DNA of 64,000 nucleotides from an uncultured Bacilli bacterium (GTDB taxonomy: Bacteria; Bacillota_I; Bacilli_A; RF39; UBA660), in the NCBI GenBank assembly GCA_934131005.1, contig CAKOYV010000005.1, positions 1 to 64,000 of the forward strand. Direction: 5' to 3'. This document shows, in pieces, positions 35,170 through 43,344 of this stretch. Both the position numbers and the translations under genes were made by a program. Below the pieces are notes generated by a model. The model did not search any database and was not told where the DNA came from. It saw only the letters and a program-made list of their open reading frames with translations. Each line of letters starts with the position of its first letter. Positions within the stretch are counted from its first letter, which is position 1.

Positions 35170-35199
35170 AGAGTGTTGATTAAAAATCAATGCTTTTTT
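35170..35199 (+). terminator. Terminator after dnaN
   Basis: AGTGTTGATT/AATCAATGCT 10-bp stem (two wobbles), AAA loop, seven T. Confidence 0.75.
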
Positions 35200-35206
35200 T
35201 ATTTTA

Positions 35207-35236
35207 TTCGACAAAAAACGACAAATTTCGACATTT
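35207..35236. promoter_or_regulatory. Three helically phased CGACA repeats upstream of comK homologue
   Basis: CGACA occurs at 35209, 35219 and 35229, exactly one helical turn apart, separated by A or T tracts. The arrangement partly resembles ComK AT-boxes (AAAA-N5-TTTT). Likely a protein binding site at the comK promoter. Confidence 0.4.
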
Positions 35237-35274
35237 TTAAATGTTATATTTTTTGTTGAAAGGAGGAATTTGGT

Positions 35275-35751
35275 TTGAAATTAGATAATTATATTATAAA
35301 TTATAATACGCTGCTTATTAGCCCTATTGATGAGTGGCATGTGAAGGTTTATGAATTTGATGGTGAATTTATAGTAAATAAGAATATTAAACAGTTGATT
35401 AAAGAAAGTTGTTTGTATTTTGGTAGCTCTATTGATGGAAGAAAGCAAGGAACGAAAGATATAATAAATTGTGAAATAAAATTACCTTTAATTATTGAGG
35501 ATAGTAGAAATTTAATAATTTTTCCCACAGCTTCATATAGAAAAAATGATACTATTTGGATTGTATATAATAATTTACTTAATTATTCAATGGATAAAAA
35601 AAGTTTTACACACCTTAATTTTATAAATAATTTTGAAATAGATATTCCTGTTAGATATAATATTGTCGATAATCAAATGATTAGATGTATTAAACTTTAT
35701 AATTATATAAGAAGAAGAAAAGAAGTATTATTACAAGAAAAAGTTAGTTAA
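35275..35751 (+). CDS. comK: ComK-family competence transcription factor homologue
   Basis: A 158-residue protein resembling ComK, the master activator of competence genes in Bacillus (192 aa). Conserved blocks include SCLYFGSSIDGRKQGT (about 46-61), PLIIEDSRNLIIFPTAS (about 71-87) and the central IWIVYNNL; the C-terminal tail of Bacillus ComK is shorter here. The start is TTG 35275 with AGGAGG 8 nt before it. It lies between dnaN and recF, where an S4-domain gene is usual. A TTG start and its own terminator suggest separate, low-level control. Whether the organism is competent is not shown by this window. Confidence 0.8.
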   Translation: MKLDNYIINYNTLLISPIDEWHVKVYEFDGEFIVNKNIKQLIKESCLYFGSSIDGRKQGTKDIINCEIKLPLIIEDSRNLIIFPTASYRKNDTIWIVYNNLLNYSMDKKSFTHLNFINNFEIDIPVRYNIVDNQMIRCIKLYNYIRRRKEVLLQEKVS

Positions 35752-35768
35752 TTTTTCTTGTTTTTTTT
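35734..35768 (+). terminator. Terminator after comK homologue
   Basis: CAAGAAAAA/TTTTTCTTG 9-bp perfect arms, 9-nt loop, eight T; overlaps the stop codon. Confidence 0.85.
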
Positions 35769-35789
35769 ATGAAAAAATCTAATTATTAC

Positions 35790-35818
35790 TTTAAAAATCG
35801 CTATATTTGTGGTATACT
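35790..35818 (+). promoter_or_regulatory. Promoter of recF-gyrB-gyrA
   Basis: TTTAAA, 17-bp spacer, TATACT with an upstream TGTG extended -10 like feature. Confidence 0.6.
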
Positions 35819-35867
35819 GTTAATAGTTAAAGTATTGATTTAAGTAGGTAGGTTTGGTGATTTTATT

Positions 35868-35915
35868 TTGAGTAATGTTATTTTAAATGGTAATAAAAAG
35901 TTTAAAATTATGTAA
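35868..35915 (+). CDS. Possible leader peptide overlapping recF start
   Basis: TTG-initiated 15-codon frame with GGTGAT 7 nt upstream. It overlaps the first codons of recF in another frame, and recF itself has no Shine-Dalgarno. It could serve translational coupling. Very short, so uncertain. Confidence 0.3.
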   Translation: MSNVILNGNKKFKIM

Positions 35916-37020
35916 TTATCGTAATTATGAAAATCTTTTTATAGATTTGGATGAACATCTTAATATATTTATTGGAGATAATGCTCAAGGTAAATCAAAT
36001 TTATTAGAATCTGTCGTTGTATTAGCTATTACTAAATCTTATATGAATGTTAAAGATAAAAATTTAATAAAAAATGGAGAAGATTTTACTTTGTTATCAG
36101 CTAAAGTTAGTTTTGATGGAGTAATTGATGAATTATTAGTTAGTTTTAGTGAAAATGTTAAGAAACTTAAAATCAATAATGTAGAAATAAAAAAATATAG
36201 TGATTATATATCAAAAATAAGATTTGTTTTGTTTAGTCCATATGATGTTGGAATATTCAAGGAATCTCCTTCGGTTAGGAGAAAACTTTTTAATATAGAG
36301 ATAAGCCAGTTATCAAATAAATATGTAAAATTATTACAGAAATATAATGCTATTTTAAAGAAAAGGAATCAATTTTTAAAATATGTTAAAGAAACTGGTA
36401 AAAAAGATAATTTATATTTGGAGATTATTAATAATAAATTTTGTTCTTTGGCAGTTGATATAGTTGTTGCAAGACAAAAATTTGTTGATGATATAAATAA
36501 GTCTCTTGGAAGTATTTATGAGGAAATTACTGACTTTAGTGGTTTAGTTTTAAAATATAATAGTACTATTGAGTATGATATAGATAAATTAAAAATGAAA
36601 GACTTAATGTTGATGAGATTAAAGGATAACTTTGAACGTGAAGTTATGTATGGAATGACTTTTATTGGTTCTCATAGGGATGATTACTCGTTATTTTTAG
36701 AAGAACAGGATTTATCTATATATGGTTCTCAAGGACAGAATAGGTTAGCTATTTTGGCCTTGAAATTGTCAGAAATTTCAATTTTTAAAGAAGTTACTAA
36801 TGAATATCCTATTTTGTTGTTAGATGATGTTTTTAGCGAGCTTGATGTTAAAAAAAGGAATAGGATTGTTAAGTATATATTAAATGATGTTCAAACTATT
36901 ATTACAACGACAGATTTAAATATGATAGATGATAAAATAATAAAAAAAGCTAGAATTTTTGAAATTAATAGTGGTAATGTAGTGTTTGATAATAAGGAAG
37001 AAGGTATGCAAAGTGAATAA
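35887..37020 (+). CDS. recF: DNA replication and repair protein RecF
   Basis: SMC-like ATPase that helps load RecA at gaps; 377 aa. The N-terminal SLKLCNYRNYENL, Walker A GDNAQGKSNLLES, ABC signature region YGSQGQNRLAILALKL and Walker B ILLLDDVFSELD are all present. The ATG at 35887 aligns with family N termini, but no Shine-Dalgarno is seen before it. It overlaps gyrB by 8 nt. Confidence 0.96.
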   Translation: MVIKSLKLCNYRNYENLFIDLDEHLNIFIGDNAQGKSNLLESVVVLAITKSYMNVKDKNLIKNGEDFTLLSAKVSFDGVIDELLVSFSENVKKLKINNVEIKKYSDYISKIRFVLFSPYDVGIFKESPSVRRKLFNIEISQLSNKYVKLLQKYNAILKKRNQFLKYVKETGKKDNLYLEIINNKFCSLAVDIVVARQKFVDDINKSLGSIYEEITDFSGLVLKYNSTIEYDIDKLKMKDLMLMRLKDNFEREVMYGMTFIGSHRDDYSLFLEEQDLSIYGSQGQNRLAILALKLSEISIFKEVTNEYPILLLDDVFSELDVKKRNRIVKYILNDVQTIITTTDLNMIDDKIIKKARIFEINSGNVVFDNKEEGMQSE

Positions 37021-38926
37021 TGAACATTATGAGGCTTCGGATATTCAAGTTTTAGAAGGTTTGGAAGCAGTTAGAAAAAGACCTGGTATGTATATAGGTT
37101 CTACTAGTAGTAGAGGATTACACCATTTAGTATGGGAGATTGTGGATAATGCTATTGATGAGGCTTTGGCTGGTTATTGTGATGATATAGAAATAACAGT
37201 TAATAGTGATGGTTCCGTTACAGTAAAAGATGATGGTAGAGGAATACCTGTAGAAATTCATCCTAAAACAGGACTTTCAACTGTAGAGACTGTTTATACA
37301 GTGTTACATGCTGGTGGTAAATTTGGTGGTGGAGGCTACAAAGTTAGTGGTGGTCTTCATGGTGTAGGTGCTTCAGTAGTAAATGCTTTAAGTAAATGGG
37401 TTGAAGTTACTGTTTATAAACATGGTAAAGTATATAATATTAAGTTTGCTAATGGTGGAAAAACTGTTAAACCACTTACGGTAGTTGGAGAATGTAGTGC
37501 TGATAGGACTGGAACAACTGTATCTTTTATGCCTGATGAGGAAATTTTTAGAGATACTACTGTTTTTGATTATGATACTTTGAAAGTAAGAGCAAGAGAA
37601 TTAGCTTTTCTTAATAAAGGATTAAGAATAATTTTGATGGACGATAGGGATGATAAGAAAGATACTTTCGTTTATGAAGGTGGAATTAAAGAATTTGTTA
37701 AGTACGTTAATAAAAATAAGACACCTATTCATAATGATATTGTTTATGTTGAAGGTGTGGAAAATGATATTTCTATGGAAGTTGCCTTACAATATAATGA
37801 TGGAGATAAAGCCAGCATTTATTCTTTTGTTAATAATATCATAACACCAGAAGGTGGAACTCATGAAGATGGTGTTAAGATGGCTTTGACAAGAATTATT
37901 AATAATTATGCTAAATCTAATCGAATAATGAAAGATAATGATGCTCCATTATCTGGTGATGATGTTCGTGAAGGTATTACAATGATTGTTTCGGCAAAAG
38001 TTCCAGAACCTCAATTTGAAGGACAAACAAAAACAAAACTTGGTAATAGTGAAGTTAGAAAAGTTGCTGCTAGTATATTTGGGAAGGAATTTGAAAGATT
38101 TTTGTTAGAGCATCCTAATGATGCTAGAATTATAATAGAAAAGGCTATGATTGCTGCTAGAGCTCGTGTTGCTGCTAAGAGAGCAAGAGAACTTACTAGA
38201 AGAAAAGGTGGTCTTGAAGTTACTAATTTCTGGGGAAAACTTACAGATTGTTCTTCTAAAGATGCTACAATATCAGAAATGTTTATAGTTGAGGGAGATT
38301 CAGCAGCTGGTTCAGCGGTTAGTGGAAGAGATCCTATTACACAAGCTATATTACCTATTAGAGGTAAAATACTTAATGTTGAAAAGGCTAGGCTAGATAA
38401 GGTTTTAGCTAATGAAGAAATAAGAACTATGATAACAGCTTTGGGGACTGGAATAGGGGAAGAATTTGATATTTCTAAATTAAGATATTATAAGATAGTT
38501 ATTATGACAGATGCTGATGTTGATGGTGAACATATTAGAACTTTGCTTTTGACGCTATTTTATAGGTATTTTAGGCCTCTTATTGAAGGGGGGCATATAT
38601 ATGCTGCGCAACCACCTCTTTATTCTGTTAAGTACGGTAAAAATATTAAATATGTACTTGATGATGATGAGCTTGATAAATATGTTAAAACTTTACCAGA
38701 AAATGCTAAGTATGAGATTGGTAGAATGAAAGGTTTGGGTGAGATGGATCCTGAAGAATTGCGTGAAACGACTATGGGAATATCTATGAGAGTATTGAAA
38801 CAGATAACTATGGATGATGCAATGGCTGCTGACGAGGTATTTCAACTGCTAATGGGTGAAGAAGTTGGTCCTAGAAGACAGTTTATTGAAGAAAATGCTT
38901 TGAAAGTTGAAAATCTTGATATTTAA
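37013..38926 (+). CDS. gyrB: DNA gyrase subunit B
   Basis: ATPase subunit of gyrase, 637 aa from GTG 37013. GHKL ATPase (EIVDNAIDEALAGYCD, DDGRGIPVEIHPKTG, GGLHGVGASVVNALS), transducer, and TOPRIM domain (EGDSAAGSAVSGRD, MTDADVDGEHIRTL). The GTG start fits the known N terminus and an AAGG 8 nt upstream; it overlaps recF, implying coupling. Followed by gyrA after 19 bp. Confidence 0.97.
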   Translation: MNNEHYEASDIQVLEGLEAVRKRPGMYIGSTSSRGLHHLVWEIVDNAIDEALAGYCDDIEITVNSDGSVTVKDDGRGIPVEIHPKTGLSTVETVYTVLHAGGKFGGGGYKVSGGLHGVGASVVNALSKWVEVTVYKHGKVYNIKFANGGKTVKPLTVVGECSADRTGTTVSFMPDEEIFRDTTVFDYDTLKVRARELAFLNKGLRIILMDDRDDKKDTFVYEGGIKEFVKYVNKNKTPIHNDIVYVEGVENDISMEVALQYNDGDKASIYSFVNNIITPEGGTHEDGVKMALTRIINNYAKSNRIMKDNDAPLSGDDVREGITMIVSAKVPEPQFEGQTKTKLGNSEVRKVAASIFGKEFERFLLEHPNDARIIIEKAMIAARARVAAKRARELTRRKGGLEVTNFWGKLTDCSSKDATISEMFIVEGDSAAGSAVSGRDPITQAILPIRGKILNVEKARLDKVLANEEIRTMITALGTGIGEEFDISKLRYYKIVIMTDADVDGEHIRTLLLTLFYRYFRPLIEGGHIYAAQPPLYSVKYGKNIKYVLDDDELDKYVKTLPENAKYEIGRMKGLGEMDPEELRETTMGISMRVLKQITMDDAMAADEVFQLLMGEEVGPRRQFIEENALKVENLDI

Positions 38927-38945
38927 GATTTTTAGGAGGTAGAAA

Positions 38946-41420
38946 ATGGAAGAACAAATTAGAGATAGAAAAGTAACAGTTGATATTATTCATGAAATGA
39001 AAAAATCTTTTTTGGATTATTCGATGAGTGTAATTGTTGCTAGAGCTATACCAGATGTTAAGGATGGTTTGAAACCAGTTCATAGAAGAGTTCTTTATAC
39101 GTTGTATGAAGAAGGTATGACTCCAGATAAAAAATATCAAAAAAGTGCTAATGCAGTAGGAGCTGTAATGGGTCATTATCATCCTCATGGAGATTCAGCT
39201 ATTTATGATACAATGGTCCGTATGGCTCAAGATTTTACTTATAGACACTGTTTAGTTGATGGTCATGGAAATTTCGGTTCAATAGATGGATTTGGTGCAG
39301 CAGCTAGCCGTTATACGGAAGCTAGATTGGCTAAAATATCTATGGAAATGTTGAGAGATTTAAATAAAGATACTGTAGATTTTCAAGAAAATTATGATGG
39401 TCAGAGAAGAGAGCCAGTGGTTTTACCTAGTAGATTTCCTAATATTTTAGTTAATGGTAATATGGGAATTGCTGTTGGAATGGCTACTAATATTCCACCT
39501 CATAATTTGGGAGAAACTATTGATGCATGTGTTGCATATATAGATAATCCTGATATTAGTGTTGATGAACTTATGCAGTATATTAAAGGACCTGATTTTC
39601 CAACTGCAGGTGTTATACTTGGAAATAGCGGAATAAAAAAAGCTTTTGAGACTGGAAAGGGTTCTATAACTATTAGAGGAATGGCTACTATAGAAACGGT
39701 TCATGGTAGAGATAAGATTATTATTACTGAAATACCTTATCAAGTTAATAAAAAGGCTTTGATAACAAGAATTGGAGAATTAGTTAGGGATAAGGTTATA
39801 GATGGAATATCTAATTTAAGTGATGAATCGGCTTTGGAAGGAATAAAAATTGTAATAGATGTTAAAAAAGATGCTAATGCTAATGTTGTTTTGAATAATT
39901 TGTATAAGCATACTCAATTACAAATTTCGTATGGAATAAATTTCTTGATGTTAGTTGATGGTAGTCCTAAGACTATTGGATTAAGGACTATTTTTGAAAA
40001 ATATGTTGAACATCAAAGAAATGTTATTTATAGAAGATGTCAATTTGAATTGAAAAAGTATAAAGCTAGATTACATATTTTAGAAGGTTTGAAAATAGCT
40101 TTAGATAATATTGATAGAGTGATAGAAATTATAAGAGAATCTGAGACGGATGCTATTGCTCAGGAAGGTTTGATGGCTGAATTCAAGCTTTCTGAGGCTC
40201 AATCTCAAGCTATTTTGGAAATGAGGTTGAAACGTCTTACAGGATTAGAAAAAGCTAAAATTGAGGCTGAAATAGCCGAATTATTGGGAATGATAAAAGA
40301 GTTAGAAGAAATAATTTCTAGTGAAACTAAGATTTTTGAAGTTATAAAAAAAGAAATGTTAGAAATAAAAGAAAAATATGCAGACGAAAGAAGAACACAT
40401 ATTGATATGACAGCTATTGATTATATTGAAGATGAATCTTTAATTCCTGTTGAAAATGTTGTTATAACTTTAACTAATAAAGGATATATAAAACGTATGT
40501 TAGTTGATACTTATAAAACTCAAAACAGAGGTGGAGTAGGAGTTAAAGGAATGGCAACTAATGAGGAAGATTTTGTTGAACATATTATAAATGCTGTTTC
40601 TCATGATTATATTTTGTTCTTTACAAGTAAAGGTAGAGTATTTAGAATAAAAGGTTACGAGATTCCAGAATATAGTAGACAATCAAAAGGATTACCAATA
40701 GTTAACTTATTGAGTTTAGATAAAGATGAAAAAGTTACTTCTTTGTTAAAAATATCATCAGAAGATGACGCAAAATATTTAACGTTTGCTACAAAAAATG
40801 GCTTGATCAAAAGGACTGATGTTAAGGAATTTGAAAGCATTAGAAATAATGGTAAAAAAGCAATAACGTTAAAGGATGGAGATGAATTAATATCTGTTAA
40901 GAAGACAACTGGAAAAAGCGAGATTTTAATGGCTTCATCTAGTGGTAGAATGGTTCGTTTTAACGAAGATTGTGTAAGAGTTATGGGAAGAAGTGCTTCT
41001 GGTGTTAAAGGTATTGATTTATGCAATGGTATCTTGGTTGGAATGGAAGTTGTGGAAAACGGGCAACAAGTATTTGTTATAACAGCCAATGGTTACGGTA
41101 AAAAAACTCCAATTGATGAGTATAGGATAACAAATAGAGCTGGTAAAGGTGTTAAAACATTGAATATAACTGAGAAAAATGGAGATATAGTAGCATTTAA
41201 AACAGTATCTGAAGGAGATAAAGATTTAATGATAGTTACAACTGAAGGAGTTATTATAAGGATTGATGTTAATCAAATTTCTACTATGAGTAGAGTTACT
41301 CAAGGAGTTAGATTAATTAATTTAAGAGATGGTCAATATGTTAGTACTGTAACTATTGTTGATAGAGAAAATGATTTATTAGATACTGATGAGAATGCAG
41401 AATCAATTGAAGAAAATTAG
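38946..41420 (+). CDS. gyrA: DNA gyrase subunit A
   Basis: DNA-cleaving subunit, 824 aa. Catalytic tyrosine in ASRYTEARLA, the quinolone-determining region HPHGDSAIYDTMVRMAQ (serine at the key position, consistent with the sensitive type), the coiled coil and a C-terminal beta-pinwheel with a GyrA box (QNRGGVGVKG). AGGAGGT before the ATG. Ends in an acidic tail. Followed by a perfect terminator. Confidence 0.98.
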   Translation: MEEQIRDRKVTVDIIHEMKKSFLDYSMSVIVARAIPDVKDGLKPVHRRVLYTLYEEGMTPDKKYQKSANAVGAVMGHYHPHGDSAIYDTMVRMAQDFTYRHCLVDGHGNFGSIDGFGAAASRYTEARLAKISMEMLRDLNKDTVDFQENYDGQRREPVVLPSRFPNILVNGNMGIAVGMATNIPPHNLGETIDACVAYIDNPDISVDELMQYIKGPDFPTAGVILGNSGIKKAFETGKGSITIRGMATIETVHGRDKIIITEIPYQVNKKALITRIGELVRDKVIDGISNLSDESALEGIKIVIDVKKDANANVVLNNLYKHTQLQISYGINFLMLVDGSPKTIGLRTIFEKYVEHQRNVIYRRCQFELKKYKARLHILEGLKIALDNIDRVIEIIRESETDAIAQEGLMAEFKLSEAQSQAILEMRLKRLTGLEKAKIEAEIAELLGMIKELEEIISSETKIFEVIKKEMLEIKEKYADERRTHIDMTAIDYIEDESLIPVENVVITLTNKGYIKRMLVDTYKTQNRGGVGVKGMATNEEDFVEHIINAVSHDYILFFTSKGRVFRIKGYEIPEYSRQSKGLPIVNLLSLDKDEKVTSLLKISSEDDAKYLTFATKNGLIKRTDVKEFESIRNNGKKAITLKDGDELISVKKTTGKSEILMASSSGRMVRFNEDCVRVMGRSASGVKGIDLCNGILVGMEVVENGQQVFVITANGYGKKTPIDEYRITNRAGKGVKTLNITEKNGDIVAFKTVSEGDKDLMIVTTEGVIIRIDVNQISTMSRVTQGVRLINLRDGQYVSTVTIVDRENDLLDTDENAESIEEN

Positions 41421-41440
41421 ATAATAATAACAAGAAATTT

Positions 41441-41473
41441 GAACTTATATATAATTATATAAGTTCTTTTTTT
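41441..41473 (+). terminator. Terminator after gyrA
   Basis: GAACTTATAT/ATATAAGTTC 10-bp arms, 6-nt loop, seven or more T. Confidence 0.85.
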
Positions 41474-41541
41474 GCGACTTTTTCTGTGGAAAACTCTTTT
41501 TGGTGCAATAAAACGATAACAAATAAAAAGTACATTAATTA

Positions 41542-41557
41542 TGTTTCACGTGAAACA
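41542..41557. promoter_or_regulatory. parS: parS site 1
   Basis: TGTTTCACGTGAAACA, a perfect 16-bp consensus parS palindrome, with TTTTCCACA at 41567-41575. Confidence 0.93.
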
Positions 41558-42205
41558 TGAATATGATTTTCCACAGTATATAGAATTATCTTTAATATTT
41601 ATTTTGATGAAGGAATATTATTTATAAAGTAATTTAATTTTTTTCTTTTAAACAGTTTTGTTGTTTGTTTAATTTATTTAATAACCAAATAAAATTTCTT
41701 TAAGAAGATAAGAATAATATTATAATATTCTTACTTAAAATTAATTCTTCACACCTTTAAAGAGTATGTTACATTTGAATATTAAGATTATAAATATTTC
41801 ATTTTTGGAGTTTTTTCTATTATTTAAAACATGTGGATAAATAAAAAATAATAGATAGTGGATGATAGTATTATCTCTTGGCTACTTTTCATTATTATTC
41901 TATTTATATTATTTTATATTTTTTGATGGATTTCTATTATGTAAAAAAAATTAATATATGGATTCTAAATAAAGTATATTTCCACATTTTGTCCTATTTT
42001 TAATTTAAGAAAATAAATTTAGTTTATAACTGAAAAAAATATAAATTAGATTAACTTTTTTAAAAAACTCACAGTTGGGTTATTTTTTATTAATAATTAT
42101 TAATTTTATTAGCTTATAAATATTTTGAAAATTTATAATAATTAATGGTATTTATAGTTTGTAATAGTATATAAGAAACGATAATGAAATGTAAAATAAA
42201 AAATA

Positions 42206-42221
42206 TGTTTCACGTGAAACA
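42206..42221. promoter_or_regulatory. parS: parS site 2
   Basis: TGTTTCACGTGAAACA, perfect consensus, with TTTTCCACA at 42228-42236. Confidence 0.93.
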
Positions 42222-42996
42222 TAAAAGTTTTCCACAAGCTATAAATTTTATTTAATTTTTAATTGGAAACTTCAAGATATAAATAAAACTCTTTTTTAAG
42301 AGTTTATAAATTATTTTCAACAGTATTGTGAATTTTTATTTGAAATGTCAAAATATTAATTATTTTTTCCTGTGGATAAGTGATAAATTAAAATACAAAT
42401 TATAATGATTATTTTATTTAAATAAATATTTCAAAATTAGAGTTGCTTGTCTCTGATGATAGTGTTAATTGTGGAATATGTTGAGGAAAGAATTGTGATG
42501 AATTATATAAATAGAGAATTAATTATTTTTCTTGGTTCTTAAAATTGAAAAAGGACATATAAAATACTGTATTTTAATGAATGGTGTTTACTTTTTTTTG
42601 AATATTAATAAAAAATTATTAATGTTGTTTATACAAATTTTTTATTAATATATTTATTAATATTAATATAGAATTTTTAGATAAATTTGATTATTTTTAA
42701 TATTTAAAAGATAAAAATTAGATGAGTGAAATGAAAAAATCTTGACATGATTAAATCATAGAGTAATAACATTAAGTATTAATAATGTAATAAATGTTGA
42801 GATATTACTTTTATAACAAACTCTTTTTTTAGTTTTTATATGTTATTATCTTCTCATTTCATAGTGATAAAAAATGTTGTGCAATTATATAAAAAAATAT
42901 ATTATGATGTTTAATTGGTTATCAACATATTATGATTAAAAGATTAAAAAAATTTAGTTTTTTCAACAATTTTGATTATTTAATGTAATATGTTCA

Positions 42997-43012
42997 TGTT
43001 TCACGTGGAACA
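42997..43012. promoter_or_regulatory. parS: parS site 3 (one-base variant)
   Basis: TGTTTCACGTGGAACA differs from consensus at one base in the right arm; TTTTCCACA follows at 43019-43027. Confidence 0.85.
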
Positions 43013-43094
43013 TAAAAGTTTTCCACACTCTTATAATTTAAGGGGGAAAATTTTTGAAGTTTTTAATTTTAGGATGAAATATAGTAATTTTTTA

Positions 43095-43123
43095 TTGATT
43101 TTATTTTATAGATATAGTATAAT
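43095..43123 (+). promoter_or_regulatory. Promoter of SRP RNA
   Basis: TTGATT, 17 bp, TATAAT; the RNA begins 7 nt downstream. Confidence 0.8.
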
Positions 43124-43129
43124 TAAGAT

Positions 43130-43207
43130 GTGCAACGGTATTCTTTTGGAACCAAGTCAGGATTGGAAGATAGCAGCTTTAACAAAATGTGCCGTGTGCA
43201 CTTTTTT
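43130..43207 (+). ncRNA. ffs: Signal recognition particle RNA (small bacterial 4.5S type)
   Basis: RNA scaffold for Ffh in co-translational membrane targeting. The universal domain IV is visible as AAGTCAGG, then TTGGAAGATAGCAGC, equivalent to the GGTCAGG and GGAAGGxAGCAGC consensus. The 5' GTGCA-ACGG pairs with the 3' CCGT-GTGCAC to close the hairpin. The length, about 72 nt before the T run, indicates the short form without an Alu domain. A sigma-A promoter lies just upstream and a T8 tract ends it. Its place before dnaX matches Bacillus. Confidence 0.92.
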
Positions 43208-43228
43208 TTATTTATTACATGTGGAAAA

Positions 43229-43264
43229 CTATATTTTCACGAACTTTTGTTCGCGAAAATATAG
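43229..43264. repeat. 16-bp inverted repeat between SRP RNA and dnaX
   Basis: Arms 43229-43244 and 43249-43264 pair over 16 bp with a single mismatch around TTTT, directly after a TGTGGAAAA DnaA-box-like motif. No T tract follows on the plus strand. Operator, cruciform or mRNA leader hairpin. Confidence 0.55.
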
Positions 43265-43344
43265 AAATTATTCAAAATTATATATAAATTCTGTATAATT
43301 TATGTTATAATAATAGTGTTGTAATTTTTAGGTGGGGTGATTGT

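Larger units (their letters stand above)
41474..43129. other. 1.7 kb non-coding region with parS sites and DnaA boxes
   Basis: No plausible coding frame. Extremely AT-rich. It contains three parS sites, each followed by a TTTTCCACA box, plus DnaA boxes at 41485-41493, 41832-41840 (perfect, reverse), 41978-41986, 42371-42379 (perfect, reverse) and a near-match at 42919-42927. It may be a second part of the origin, a centromere, or both. The rest shows no further structure I can support. Confidence 0.7.

Noticed and set aside
42990..43298. 102-codon plus-strand reading frame
   Set aside because: It overlaps parS site 3, a DnaA box, the SRP RNA promoter and the SRP RNA itself; no RBS and no protein-like composition.
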